Part shown: positions 52,212 to 61,359 of the stretch, piece by piece
Layout: every line of letters starts with the position of its first letter
Numbering within the stretch: the first letter of the stretch is position 1
From: Clostridium_X cadaveris
GTDB lineage: Bacteria > Bacillota > Clostridia > Clostridiales > Clostridiaceae
NCBI RefSeq assembly: GCF_039521325.1
Contig: NZ_BAAACD010000029.1
DNA: 64,000 nt
Direction: 5' to 3' (one strand)
Notes under the pieces: generated by a model
Database searches by the model: none
Seen by the model: the letters and a program-made list of their open reading frames with translations, nothing else
Told to the model about the DNA's origin: nothing
Program-made: the position numbers and the translations under genes

Positions 52212-54854
52212 ATGAGCGAAAATAAGAATATATCAACGACTTATAATCCAAAAGAATTTGAAAAAAGAATTTATGAAACTTGGGAAGAAAAGAAATATTT
52301 CACACCAAAAGTAGATAAGAATAAAAAACCATACACTATAATAATGCCACCTCCAAATATAACAGGACAGCTTCATCTAGGCCATGCTTTAGATAATACT
52401 CTTCAAGATATCCTTATAAGGTTCAAGAGAATGGAAGGTTATGAAACTTTATGGCTTCCAGGAGAGGATCATGCAAGTATAGCTACAGAAGTAAAGGTAG
52501 AAAATGAGCTTTTAAAACAAGGCTTAAAGAAAAAGGAAATGGGAAGAGAAGCATTCCTAGAAAAAGTATGGGAATGGACAGATGAATACAGAGCTAGAAT
52601 AAGAGGACAAATAAAGCAGCTTGGATGTTCTGCTGATTTTACTCGTGAAGCATTTACTATGGATGAAAATTTAAATAGAGCAGTAAGACATGTATTTGTT
52701 AAATTATACAATGAAGGTCTTATATATCAAGGGCATAGAATTACTAATTGGTGTCCAAAATGCCAAACTGCATTATCTGATGCAGAAATTGAGTATTCAG
52801 AACATGAAGGAAACTTCTGGCATATAAAATATCCTGTAATAGATAGTGATGAATATTTAGAGATAGCAACAACAAGACCTGAAACTCTATTAGGTGATAC
52901 TGCAGTTGCTGTTAACCCAAAAGATGAAAGATACTGCCACTTAGTAGGCAAGAAACTATTACTTCCTCTTGTAAATAGAGAGATACCAATAGTTGCTGAT
53001 GACTATGTAGATATGGAATTTGGAACAGGTGCTGTTAAAATAACACCAGCTCATGACCCTAATGACTATGAAGTAGGAAAGAGACATAATTTAGATCAAA
53101 TAAGAGTTATGGATGACAAAGGATATATAAATGAACTTGGTGGAAAGTATAAAGGTCTTGAAAGATATGAAGCTAGACGTGAAATTGTTAAAGATTTAGA
53201 AGAACAAGGATTCTTAGTTAAGATAAAACCTCATATTCACAACGTTGGATGTCACGATAGATGCGGAACAGTAGTTGAACCTATAATATCAAAACAATGG
53301 TATGTAAAGATGGAATCTTTAGCAAAACCTGCATTAGAAGCAGTAAAAAATAAAGACACAAAATTTGTGCCTGAGAGATTTGAAAAGACATACTTTAACT
53401 GGATGGAAAATATTCAAGATTGGTGTATATCAAGACAGCTATGGTGGGGACACAGAATTCCAGTTTGGTATTGTTCTTGTGGAGAAATTATATGTCAAGA
53501 AGAAGCTCCAACAGTATGTCCAAAGTGTGGAGAAACTCATTTAGTTCAAGATAATGATGTATTAGATACTTGGTTTAGTTCAGCATTATGGCCATTTTCT
53601 ACTTTAGGCTGGCCAAACAAAACTGAGGATTTAGAGTACTTCTATCCAACTAATGTTTTAGTTACAGGATATGATATCATATTCTTCTGGGTTGCAAGAA
53701 TGGTATTTTCAGGTCTTCATAACATGGGAGAAACTCCATTTGAAACAGTATTTATCCACGGAATAGTAAGAGATTCTGAGGGTAGAAAGATGTCTAAGTC
53801 TTTAGGAAATGGTATAGACCCATTAGAAGTAATCGATAGCTATGGTGCTGATGCCCTTAGGTTTATGCTAGTTACAGGAAATGCTCCAGGAAATGATATA
53901 AGATTCTATCCTGAAAGAGTAGAAGCAGCAAGAAACTTTGCTAATAAGATTTGGAATGCATCAAGATTTATCATGATGAATCTTGACAGAGATCTTATGA
54001 ATAAATATAAAGACTGCAAAGAATATACACTAGCTGATAAGTGGATACTTTCAAGAATGAATACCGTTATAAAAGAAGTTACAGATAATCTAGATAAATA
54101 TGAAATAGGAATGGCACTTCAAAAGATTTATGACTTTATGTGGACTGAGCTTTGTGACTGGTATATAGAACTTGTAAAACCTGTATTCTATGGAGATGAC
54201 GAAAAACAAAAGGGAATAGCATATAATGTGCTTTATACAGTACTCACTTCAGGATTAAAACTTTTACACCCTGTTATGCCATTTATAACAGAAGAGATAT
54301 TCACTCATCTAGTAATAGATGAAGAATCTATAACAATTTCTGCATGGCCTGAGTATAAAGATGAGTTAAATGATATAGAAGCAGAACATGACATGGATTT
54401 AGTTATAGAAGCCATAAAGTCTTTAAGAAACTTAAGAGCAGAAATGAATGTTCCACCATCTAGAAAGGCTAAAGTTATAGCATACTCTAATGAAGAAGGA
54501 AAGAAAGCATTTGAAGAAGGAAAACCTTATTTCGAAAAACTTGCATCTGCTTCAGAAGTTGAATTTATAGATACTAAAGAGGGATTGGCTTCAAATGTTG
54601 TATCTCTAGTAGTTAAAGGCGGGGAGTTATTCATGCCTCTTTTAGATCTAGTAGATAGAGAAAAAGAGCTTGATAGATTAGCAAAAGAAAAAGATAAACT
54701 TTTAAAGGAAATAGATAGAGTTGAAAAGAAACTATCAAATGAAAACTTTACTAAAAAGGCACCAGAAGCTGTTGTAAATGAAGAAAGAGCAAAAGGTGAA
54801 AAATACAAAGAAATGCTTAAAGCTGTTGAGGAAAGAATATCAAGCTTAGGTTAG
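52212..54854 (+). CDS. valS: Valyl-tRNA synthetase
   Basis: An 880-residue class I synthetase that charges tRNA-Val. PPPNITGQLHLGHAL (HIGH) is near residue 47; the editing domain and a zinc-like CSCGEIIC ... CPKC segment lie in the middle; RKMSKSLGNGIDP is near 522; and a C-terminal coiled-coil arm (LVDREKELDRLAKEKDKLLKEI) is typical. AGGAGG precedes the ATG. It is expressed from a T-box leader, and folC starts 10 nt later. Confidence 0.97.
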   Translation: MSENKNISTTYNPKEFEKRIYETWEEKKYFTPKVDKNKKPYTIIMPPPNITGQLHLGHALDNTLQDILIRFKRMEGYETLWLPGEDHASIATEVKVENELLKQGLKKKEMGREAFLEKVWEWTDEYRARIRGQIKQLGCSADFTREAFTMDENLNRAVRHVFVKLYNEGLIYQGHRITNWCPKCQTALSDAEIEYSEHEGNFWHIKYPVIDSDEYLEIATTRPETLLGDTAVAVNPKDERYCHLVGKKLLLPLVNREIPIVADDYVDMEFGTGAVKITPAHDPNDYEVGKRHNLDQIRVMDDKGYINELGGKYKGLERYEARREIVKDLEEQGFLVKIKPHIHNVGCHDRCGTVVEPIISKQWYVKMESLAKPALEAVKNKDTKFVPERFEKTYFNWMENIQDWCISRQLWWGHRIPVWYCSCGEIICQEEAPTVCPKCGETHLVQDNDVLDTWFSSALWPFSTLGWPNKTEDLEYFYPTNVLVTGYDIIFFWVARMVFSGLHNMGETPFETVFIHGIVRDSEGRKMSKSLGNGIDPLEVIDSYGADALRFMLVTGNAPGNDIRFYPERVEAARNFANKIWNASRFIMMNLDRDLMNKYKDCKEYTLADKWILSRMNTVIKEVTDNLDKYEIGMALQKIYDFMWTELCDWYIELVKPVFYGDDEKQKGIAYNVLYTVLTSGLKLLHPVMPFITEEIFTHLVIDEESITISAWPEYKDELNDIEAEHDMDLVIEAIKSLRNLRAEMNVPPSRKAKVIAYSNEEGKKAFEEGKPYFEKLASASEVEFIDTKEGLASNVVSLVVKGGELFMPLLDLVDREKELDRLAKEKDKLLKEIDRVEKKLSNENFTKKAPEAVVNEERAKGEKYKEMLKAVEERISSLG

Positions 54855-54864
54855 GTGATAGTTT

Positions 54865-56175
54865 ATGAATTATGCTGAATCCATGGAGTATATAAATAAA
54901 GCAGGACATTTTGGAAGAAGTTACGGCCTTAAGAGGATTGAACGAATATTAAGTCATTTGGGAAATCCTCATGAAAATATAAAAGCTATTCATATAGCAG
55001 GTACAAATGGAAAAGGTTCAACTACAGCCATGATCTCAAGCATTTTAGTTGAAAGTGGATTTAAAGTGGGGATGTATACATCCCCTTATCTAGAAAATTT
55101 TGAAGAAAGAATTCAAATAAATAATAAAAATATACCTAAAGATAGGCTTGCACAGGTTATGACAAAGGTTAAGGCTTCTATAGAGAAAGTTGAAAATGAA
55201 GGATACGAAGTTCCTAACCAATTTGAAATTATAACTTGTGCTATGTTTAAGTATTTTGATGAAGAAGATATTGATTATGCTGTAATAGAGGTAGGCTTAG
55301 GGGGAAGGTTAGATGCCACCAATGTTCTAACTCCACTGATATCTGTTATAGCCTCAATAAGTTATGATCATATGTCGATATTAGGAAACACATTAAATGA
55401 GATTGCTTTTGAAAAGTGTGGGATAATAAAACAGGGAGTACCTGTAGTTACTTATAGACAAACTAATGAGGTCTATAATGTTATAAAAGATTCTGCTAAA
55501 GCAAAAGGAAGTAAGCTTTTCACTGTGAATAAAGAAGGAAAGTTTATAGATACAATTTCAACTACATCTGTTTATCAAAGAGCGATTTTTGATATTAATG
55601 GAGTTGATGAAATAATTGAACTATCTCTTTTAGGCAATTATCAACTTTTGAATTGCAGTCTTGCTCTAAAAACTATAGAAGTTCTAGAAAATATAGAAAA
55701 GATTAATATACCTGTTAGCCATAAAAAAGCAGCATTAAAAAATGTAAAATGGCCAGGAAGATTAGAGGTAATGAATTTATCTCCATTAGTAGTTATAGAT
55801 GGTGCTCATAATATAGATGGAATCACAAAACTCAGTGAAAGCATAAAATCATATTTTAAGTATGAAAGATTGATACTTATAATAGGCATCCTTGTAGATA
55901 AGCAGGTTGAAAACATGATAAATGTAATATGTCCTATGGCAGATAGAATTATTGCAGTGGCCCCTCACAATGATAGGGCAGAAAGCTCTCAAAATTTAAG
56001 ATGCAAGATTGCTGGAGTTAATAAAAATGTATCGGCCGTAGAAAGCTATGATGAAGCTTTTTCTGAAGCTATGAATTATTCTACATCGAAAGATATGATA
56101 TCAATTTGTGGTTCACTATATATGATAGGTGACATGAGAGGCATAATTACAAGAACATTAAAAAATAGAAAATAA
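54865..56175 (+). CDS. folC: Folylpolyglutamate synthase/dihydrofolate synthase
   Basis: A 436-residue Mur-ligase-like enzyme that adds glutamate to dihydropteroate or folates. HIAGTNGKGSTTAMI is the ATP loop near residue 45, YTSPYLENFEERIQIN is the folate-family motif, and GLGGRLDATN and DGAHNIDGI follow. Placement behind valS (10-nt gap) is common in Firmicutes. It shares the T-box transcript. A 19-bp hairpin ends the unit. Confidence 0.95.
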   Translation: MNYAESMEYINKAGHFGRSYGLKRIERILSHLGNPHENIKAIHIAGTNGKGSTTAMISSILVESGFKVGMYTSPYLENFEERIQINNKNIPKDRLAQVMTKVKASIEKVENEGYEVPNQFEIITCAMFKYFDEEDIDYAVIEVGLGGRLDATNVLTPLISVIASISYDHMSILGNTLNEIAFEKCGIIKQGVPVVTYRQTNEVYNVIKDSAKAKGSKLFTVNKEGKFIDTISTTSVYQRAIFDINGVDEIIELSLLGNYQLLNCSLALKTIEVLENIEKINIPVSHKKAALKNVKWPGRLEVMNLSPLVVIDGAHNIDGITKLSESIKSYFKYERLILIIGILVDKQVENMINVICPMADRIIAVAPHNDRAESSQNLRCKIAGVNKNVSAVESYDEAFSEAMNYSTSKDMISICGSLYMIGDMRGIITRTLKNRK

Positions 56176-56179
56176 CAAT

Positions 56180-56224
56180 AAAGCGGTATAAGACTAAACT
56201 AATATTTAGTCTTATACCGCTTTT
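56180..56224 (+). terminator. Terminator after valS-folC
   Basis: A perfect 19-bp stem (56180-56198 with 56205-56223) has a 6-nt loop and TTTT at its 3' arm. Confidence 0.9.
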
Positions 56225-56325
56225 GATATATGAAAAAATTTTATATGGTATATTCCTCTGTAAAATGAAGAAAATAAATTATAGTGTTACAAATACTAAA
56301 GTTATTCTGTTTATGGGAGGAAAAT

Positions 56326-57741
56326 ATGGAATTATATAAAAATCTTGAAGAAAACGTACATGAAATAAGAAAATTATTAGATTTAGGGCACAGCTTTGAT
56401 GTCATAGAAAGGATAATAGATGTACATGACAGCAAGTTTTATATGTACTATTTAGATGGATTCATTAAAGATACAAACTTAGAATATGTGAGAAGGGATC
56501 TGTACAATCTAAAACCTGAAGACTTTAAAAAGATAAATACGGCAGATGATTTAATTCAAAAAGGTTTAAGTTCAATAGAATGCAGTACAGAAAAAGATTT
56601 TGAAAAAATAGTAACTGGTATTTTGTCAGGACAGACAGCACTATTTGGTGAGAATTGGAATAAGGCTGTAATGCTTGATTTTAGAACATATCCTGCTAGA
56701 GGAGTAGAGGAACCTGAAAAAGAAAAAGTTTTGCACGGGTCTCATGATGGCTTTGTAGAAACCATAGTGTTTAATACGGCTCTTATAAGAAGGCGTATAA
56801 GAGATCCACATTTAGTATTTGAAATGCACTCCATAGGAAGTATTAGCAGAACTGATTTAGCTGTAGGATATATGACAAACAAAGTACATAAAAAGGCGTT
56901 AGAATATATAAATAAAGTTATAGATGAATTAGACATAAAATCTTTAACTTTGGGCGATCAAAGTTTTATAGAAGCTATAAATCATAAATCATGGATGAAT
57001 CCTTTCCCAAAAGCTAGATATACAGAGAGGCCAGACGTAGCATCGTGTCAAATAATGGAGGGAAGTATAGTTGTTCTTATAGATAATACATCTTCTATAT
57101 TGATTTTCCCTTCAGGTATATTTGATTTTCTACAATCTGCTGATGATTATTATATGCCTGTATTCACTGGAAATTACTTAAAGATCGTTAGATATTTAGT
57201 GCTTTTAGGAAATATATTTATTCCGCCAGTATATGTATTGCTGACAGATAATCCTGAATGGCTTACAGATTATTTAAGCTTTTTACTGCCCAAAGAATCT
57301 TACAATATTCCAATATTTCTTCAATTTCTTATTGCTGAACTGGCAATTGATGGCTTAAAATTAGCATCACTAAATACTCCAAGTTCTCTTGGAACATCTT
57401 TATCGGTAATAGGTGGATTGATTTTAGGGGATTATACAGTTAAAACGGGCTGGTTTACAGAGCAGACTATACTGTATATGGCAATTGTAGCTTTATCAAG
57501 TTTTACGCAGCCAAGTATTGAGTTAAGTTTTGCCTTCAAGTTTTCAAGAATGTTACTGGTAGCATTAACAGGCATATTTGGAACTTGGGGATTTATAATA
57601 GGTATTATAATAAATATATCTGTATTAGCATCTACAAAAACAATAATTGGAGAATCATATTTATATCCTTTAATACCTTTTAACTGGAAGGCAATAAAGC
57701 ATCTTATATTTAGATGGAAAAAAGAATTAAGGACAAAATAA
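56326..57741 (+). CDS. GerA-family spore germination protein, SpoVAF-like
   Basis: A 471-residue protein. An N-terminal soluble domain (to about 275) contains GSHDGFVETIVFNTALIRRRIRDP, the hallmark of GerAA/SpoVAF proteins. Several C-terminal membrane helices follow (about 285-455), with the SLGTSLSVIGGLILGDYTV core. No GerAB or GerAC partner is adjacent, which fits the solitary SpoVAF branch of forespore inner-membrane proteins better than a nutrient receptor. ATG 56326 follows GGGAGG; a frame extending to 56284 has no site. Confidence 0.86.
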   Translation: MELYKNLEENVHEIRKLLDLGHSFDVIERIIDVHDSKFYMYYLDGFIKDTNLEYVRRDLYNLKPEDFKKINTADDLIQKGLSSIECSTEKDFEKIVTGILSGQTALFGENWNKAVMLDFRTYPARGVEEPEKEKVLHGSHDGFVETIVFNTALIRRRIRDPHLVFEMHSIGSISRTDLAVGYMTNKVHKKALEYINKVIDELDIKSLTLGDQSFIEAINHKSWMNPFPKARYTERPDVASCQIMEGSIVVLIDNTSSILIFPSGIFDFLQSADDYYMPVFTGNYLKIVRYLVLLGNIFIPPVYVLLTDNPEWLTDYLSFLLPKESYNIPIFLQFLIAELAIDGLKLASLNTPSSLGTSLSVIGGLILGDYTVKTGWFTEQTILYMAIVALSSFTQPSIELSFAFKFSRMLLVALTGIFGTWGFIIGIIINISVLASTKTIIGESYLYPLIPFNWKAIKHLIFRWKKELRTK

Positions 57742-57770
57742 AAGAAGGACTTTTGGTCCTTCTTTTATTT
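57740..57770. terminator. Bidirectional terminator
   Basis: An 11-bp stem AAAAGAAGGAC (57740-57750) with GTCCTTCTTTT (57756-57766), 5-nt loop, between the SpoVAF-like gene and the convergent TSCPD gene. Confidence 0.88.
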
Positions 57771-58005
57771 ATAGTGATTCTAATGCAATAGCAAGCTGAT
57801 CAGGGCAAGATGTTTTCTTAGAACCACATTTAATTCCTTTTAATCTATCAATAACTTCATTTATTTCCATTCCTTCAACAAGCTTTGAAATTCCTTGAAG
57901 ATTACCATTACATCCTCCTTCAAAAGAAACGGATGTTACTCTATTATCAACTACTTCAAAGTTAATATTTCTAGCGCAAACGCCTTGAGTTTTAAATGTT
58001 ATCAT
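57769..58005 (-). CDS. TSCPD-domain protein (TIGR03905 family)
   Basis: A 78-residue protein with the sequence TSCPDQLAIAL at its C-terminus that gives the domain its name. Cys10, Cys32, Cys60 and Cys67 are likely metal or redox sites. TSCPD domains also form the C-terminal part of many B12-dependent ribonucleotide reductases; the stand-alone family is of unknown function. GGGGG lies upstream of the ATG. Confidence 0.9.
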   Translation of the reverse strand: MITFKTQGVCARNINFEVVDNRVTSVSFEGGCNGNLQGISKLVEGMEINEVIDRLKGIKCGSKKTSCPDQLAIALESL

Positions 58006-58107
58006 CTATATATCCCCCTTAATGAAATGTTATGCTTTTTAATTATAGAATAGAAGAAAAATAATGTCTATATGTTTTTTTATGTATATAGAGAAATATT
58101 TAAATAT

Positions 58108-58140
58108 AAAAACCATATCCGATTATAGGATATGGTTTTT
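58108..58140. terminator. Terminator after the DUF4364 gene
   Basis: AAAAACCATATCC (58108-58120) with GGATATGGTTTTT (58128-58140), 7-nt loop. It lies directly after the minus-strand stop codon. Confidence 0.85.
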
Positions 58141-58141
58141 A

Positions 58142-58669
58142 CTAATCACCTATTAAAAGATGAACAATTTTATTGTATATTTCAGCTGAATTAGTTTTCC
58201 ATTTGTTGCATAGATCCATTGCTTGTTTATTAGAAGCAACACTTAGTTTTAAATCCATAAGTAAAGTTTCATTTTCAAGAGCCTGAAGTGAAACTATAAA
58301 ACTGCTATCTTCACTTACAGTGTAACTAGCACTAAGTGTAAGCTCCTTCTTTATTTGTTCTAATTTGTTTTTTAAATATTCTTCAATAGATGATATTTTG
58401 TTTTCTGGAATCCTATCCTTGAAGAAGGAAAGGACGTTTGATCCTTTTTCTGTTATAGAAAGAAGCTTTTTGTCATTAATATCTTTATAAGTTAAAAACC
58501 TAGAAGATATAAGCTCAGATATATATTGCTGAAGTACAAAATAATTTATAAATCCGTTTTCTAAGACTATATCTGTAAGCTGACTATTAGAAATAGGAAC
58601 TTTTACAGTTTTAATTATAAATAGAACCAGCAGCTTATTTTCAGCTAATTCTGTAGTACTTTCATACAT
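58142..58669 (-). CDS. DUF4364 family protein (predicted winged helix)
   Basis: A 175-residue soluble protein. The N-terminal part (ENKLLVLFIIKTVKVPISNSQLTDIVLENGFINYFVLQQYISEL) is characteristic of DUF4364, a clostridial family predicted to have a winged-helix fold. ITEKGSNVLSFF looks like the wing-following helix. Probably a transcription factor; the target is unknown. ATG 58669 is preferred since GGAGGG lies upstream; a TTG six codons earlier overlaps that site. Confidence 0.84.
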   Translation of the reverse strand: MYESTTELAENKLLVLFIIKTVKVPISNSQLTDIVLENGFINYFVLQQYISELISSRFLTYKDINDKKLLSITEKGSNVLSFFKDRIPENKISSIEEYLKNKLEQIKKELTLSASYTVSEDSSFIVSLQALENETLLMDLKLSVASNKQAMDLCNKWKTNSAEIYNKIVHLLIGD

Positions 58670-58860
58670 GCGAATCCCACCCTCCAACGTAAAGTGAAAG
58701 TATATAACATCATTATATATTCTAATTATATAATATTTATGAAAAAAATATAAGATAAAAGTAAATATATAAAGTAAATAAAAAATGAATAGGTTTATTT
58801 TTTTTGAATATATATAAAATATATTAAGATTTTAAATAATAAATCAAGGGAGGAATAGAT

Positions 58861-59616
58861 ATTGGGAAGATAAGAAAAAAAATAAACATAATGTTAGCAT
58901 TGCTAATAGCGACAATAACATTATCTTTAATTAATATGAATCCTTCAATAGGAGTATCAGCAAATAATGATGTACACCCTATATATTCTGTAGATACATC
59001 GGAGAAAAAAATTAGTATAACTTTTGATGTCAATTGGGGAACAGATCACACAAAAGAAATATTAGATATTTTGGACAAGTATGATGTAAAAGCAACTTTT
59101 TTTGTCATTGGAAAATGGATAAATTATAGTGAAGATAATGCTAAGATTTTATCAGAGATAAAGAGTAGAGGACATGAAATAGGAAATCATTCTAATAGTC
59201 ATGCTGATTTTACTAAAATCAATAAAGAAAAAATAAAAGAAGAAATCAATTTGACTAATGAAAAAATAAATAAAATAACAGGAGAAGATGTAAAATTATT
59301 TAGATTTCCAAGTGGAGCTTATAATAGCAATGCAGTTAATATGGTAAATGAATGTAGAGTTTTTCCTATACAGTGGAGTGCAGACAGCGTAGATTGGAAA
59401 GAGAAAGGAGCTGATATAGAATATAATAGAATTATGAAGAAAGCAGAGCCTGGAGCCATACTTCTTTTTCATAACAATGCTAAATATACTCCTGAAAATC
59501 TTGAACGATTAATACCTAAACTTCAAGAAGAGGGATATGAATTTGTAAAAGTTTCAGACTTAATCTACAAAGAAAATTTTTACATTAATAGTAATGGAAA
59601 ACAAATTAAAAAATGA
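58861..59616 (+). CDS. PdaB-like polysaccharide deacetylase with signal anchor, probable ATT start
   Basis: A NodB-domain protein. The metal/catalytic motifs are TFDVNWGTDH, HEIGNHSNSH and FRFPSGAYN; WSADSVDW fits the PdaB-like sporulation group (Asp-Val-Asn-Trp in place of the usual Asp-Asp). The N-terminus is a basic segment plus a hydrophobic helix. The first ATG (58891) has no ribosome site. The frame is open 10 codons upstream to ATT 58861, which lies 7 nt after GGGAGG and adds a basic stretch (GKIRKK) typical of a signal peptide. It probably deacetylates cell-wall glycan during sporulation, as inferred from the family. Confidence 0.85.
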   Translation: MGKIRKKINIMLALLIATITLSLINMNPSIGVSANNDVHPIYSVDTSEKKISITFDVNWGTDHTKEILDILDKYDVKATFFVIGKWINYSEDNAKILSEIKSRGHEIGNHSNSHADFTKINKEKIKEEINLTNEKINKITGEDVKLFRFPSGAYNSNAVNMVNECRVFPIQWSADSVDWKEKGADIEYNRIMKKAEPGAILLFHNNAKYTPENLERLIPKLQEEGYEFVKVSDLIYKENFYINSNGKQIKK

Positions 59617-59756
59617 CATATTGAAATCTATAGTCAAAATGTATTATAATGGAAGTGTGATAGAATTTATTATATAAATAAAAAAGTAATATTTTTTTAT
59701 GTTAAAGAATACTTTATTGGTGTAACAAATAAAAACTAAGGGAGAGAGGGGTTAAG

Positions 59757-60413
59757 ATGGAGAATTTACTTTTAAACAACAAAATTTATTTAGAGGGAAC
59801 TGTATCTTCAGAATTGAAATTTAGTCATGAAATGTATGGGGAGGGATTCTATACTTTTTCTTTAGACGTTATGAGGTTAAGTGATACAAAGGATAGTCTT
59901 TGTATTACAGTATCAGAAAGAATAATAACCAATATAGATTTGAGCATAGGTAGAGATGTAATAGTTGATGGACAATTAAGATCATATAATAAATTTGTTG
60001 ATGGGTCTAATAGACTTATACTTACTGTTTTTGCAAGAAATATTGAGCCTTGTGAAGAAAGAAGCAAAAATCCAAATGAAATTTTCTTAGATGGATATAT
60101 ATGCAAAGCTCCAGTATATAGAACAACACCATTTGGAAGGGAAATAGCAGATGTTCTTTTGGCTGTAAACAGAGCCTACAATAAATCTGACTACATACCA
60201 ACCATAGCTTGGGGTAGAAATTCAAGATTCTGTCAAACCTTAGAAGTTGGTGAAAATATAAGAGTATGGGGAAGATTACAAAGCAGAGAGTATCAAAAGA
60301 AAGTTGGAGAAAATGAAACGGTTAAGAAGGTAGCATATGAAGTTTCAATTTCTAAAATGGAAAGAGTTAATAAAGAAGGCACCTCTTCTTCAGAAGAACA
60401 GGGTGCTGTATAA
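59757..60413 (+). CDS. Single-stranded DNA-binding-like protein with two OB folds
   Basis: A 218-residue protein containing two tandem SSB-like OB folds: about 5-100 (NKIYLEGTVSSELKFSHE ... GFYTFSLDV) and about 107-205 (NEIFLDGYICKAPVYRTTPFGREIADVLLAVNRAY ... IAWGRNSRF). Standard Ssb has one fold plus an acidic tail ending in a hydrophobic tip; that tip is absent here. It may bind single-stranded DNA as a dimer. GGGAGAGAGG precedes the ATG. It is convergent with dapH. Role outside the usual ssb is unknown. Confidence 0.82.
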   Translation: MENLLLNNKIYLEGTVSSELKFSHEMYGEGFYTFSLDVMRLSDTKDSLCITVSERIITNIDLSIGRDVIVDGQLRSYNKFVDGSNRLILTVFARNIEPCEERSKNPNEIFLDGYICKAPVYRTTPFGREIADVLLAVNRAYNKSDYIPTIAWGRNSRFCQTLEVGENIRVWGRLQSREYQKKVGENETVKKVAYEVSISKMERVNKEGTSSSEEQGAV

Positions 60414-60452
60414 AAATAAGGGGTATGGATTTTAATCCATACCTTATTTTCT
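60413..60452. terminator. Bidirectional terminator after the two-OB SSB gene
   Basis: GGTATGGATT (60422-60431) with AATCCATACC (60434-60443) is extended by an AAAATAAG/TTATTTT stem. It lies between the SSB-like gene and convergent dapH. Confidence 0.85.
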
Positions 60453-61154
60453 TAAATCATCAACAAGTTGAGTTTTATCTTTAGTTTTATCGTCAACAGA
60501 TTTTATTATTTTAGCAGGGGTACCAGCTACAACAACTCCGTTAGGCACATCTTCTACTACAACAGAACCTGCAGCTACAACAGAGCCTTTTCCAACTCTT
60601 ACTCCTTCAAGGATTACAGCATTTGCACCAATTAGAACATCATCTTCAATTATACAAGGAGTTTTGCTTGGTGGTTCAAGCACTCCAGCGACTACAGCAC
60701 CTGCGCCTAGATGCACTCTTTTTCCTAATTGGCCTCTAGCGCCTACTACAGCATTCATATCTACCATAGTTCCTTCGCCAATTTCGGCACCTATGTTTAT
60801 GACAGCTCCCATCATTATAACAGCATTTTTACCTATAGATACTTTGTCTCTTATGATTGAACCTGGCTCTATTCTTGCTTCAATATTTAATATATCTAAT
60901 AGAGGAATAGCTGAGTTTCTACGATCATTTTCAAGTCTGAAGTTTTGAATTTTATCTTTATTATTTAATAATAAAGAAGAAACATCCTGGCTCTCTCCAA
61001 ATAGAACTCCAAATTTATCATTGCCGTAAAAATCTACATCATCCATATTTATATCAGCTAAATTTCCTTTTATATAAACTTTAACTGGAGTAGATTTTTC
61101 TGATTCTTTTATAAAACGTGCGATTTCATAAGGGTCTGTAAAATTATAATTCAT
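60444..61154 (-). CDS. dapH: Tetrahydrodipicolinate N-acetyltransferase
   Basis: Acetylates tetrahydrodipicolinate in the acetylase branch of lysine and diaminopimelate synthesis. 236 residues, the same length as B. subtilis DapH. The N-terminal domain is DPYEIARFIKESEKSTPVKVYIKG, and a left-handed helix of hexapeptide repeats follows (MMGAVINIGAEIGEGTMVDMNAVVG). ATG 61154 with AAAGGATTG upstream is used; a TTG six codons earlier would include the site. The aminotransferase gene is divergent. Confidence 0.94.
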   Translation of the reverse strand: MNYNFTDPYEIARFIKESEKSTPVKVYIKGNLADINMDDVDFYGNDKFGVLFGESQDVSSLLLNNKDKIQNFRLENDRRNSAIPLLDILNIEARIEPGSIIRDKVSIGKNAVIMMGAVINIGAEIGEGTMVDMNAVVGARGQLGKRVHLGAGAVVAGVLEPPSKTPCIIEDDVLIGANAVILEGVRVGKGSVVAAGSVVVEDVPNGVVVAGTPAKIIKSVDDKTKDKTQLVDDLRK

Positions 61155-61359
61155 ATTTATCAATCCTTTCAAAAGTGTACATATTACGACATATTACCTA
61201 TTATAATAAATTTCAAGATCTATTAAAAGGGAGTATTTTAAAAAAATTTTATTAAATTAGAACGAATTTAAAAACATAAGGTTTACTTAATATTTATATT
61301 ATAAGCCTACTGTGATAAAATATAATAAATATTTTTAAGTAGTGGTTAGGAGAGGTTAT

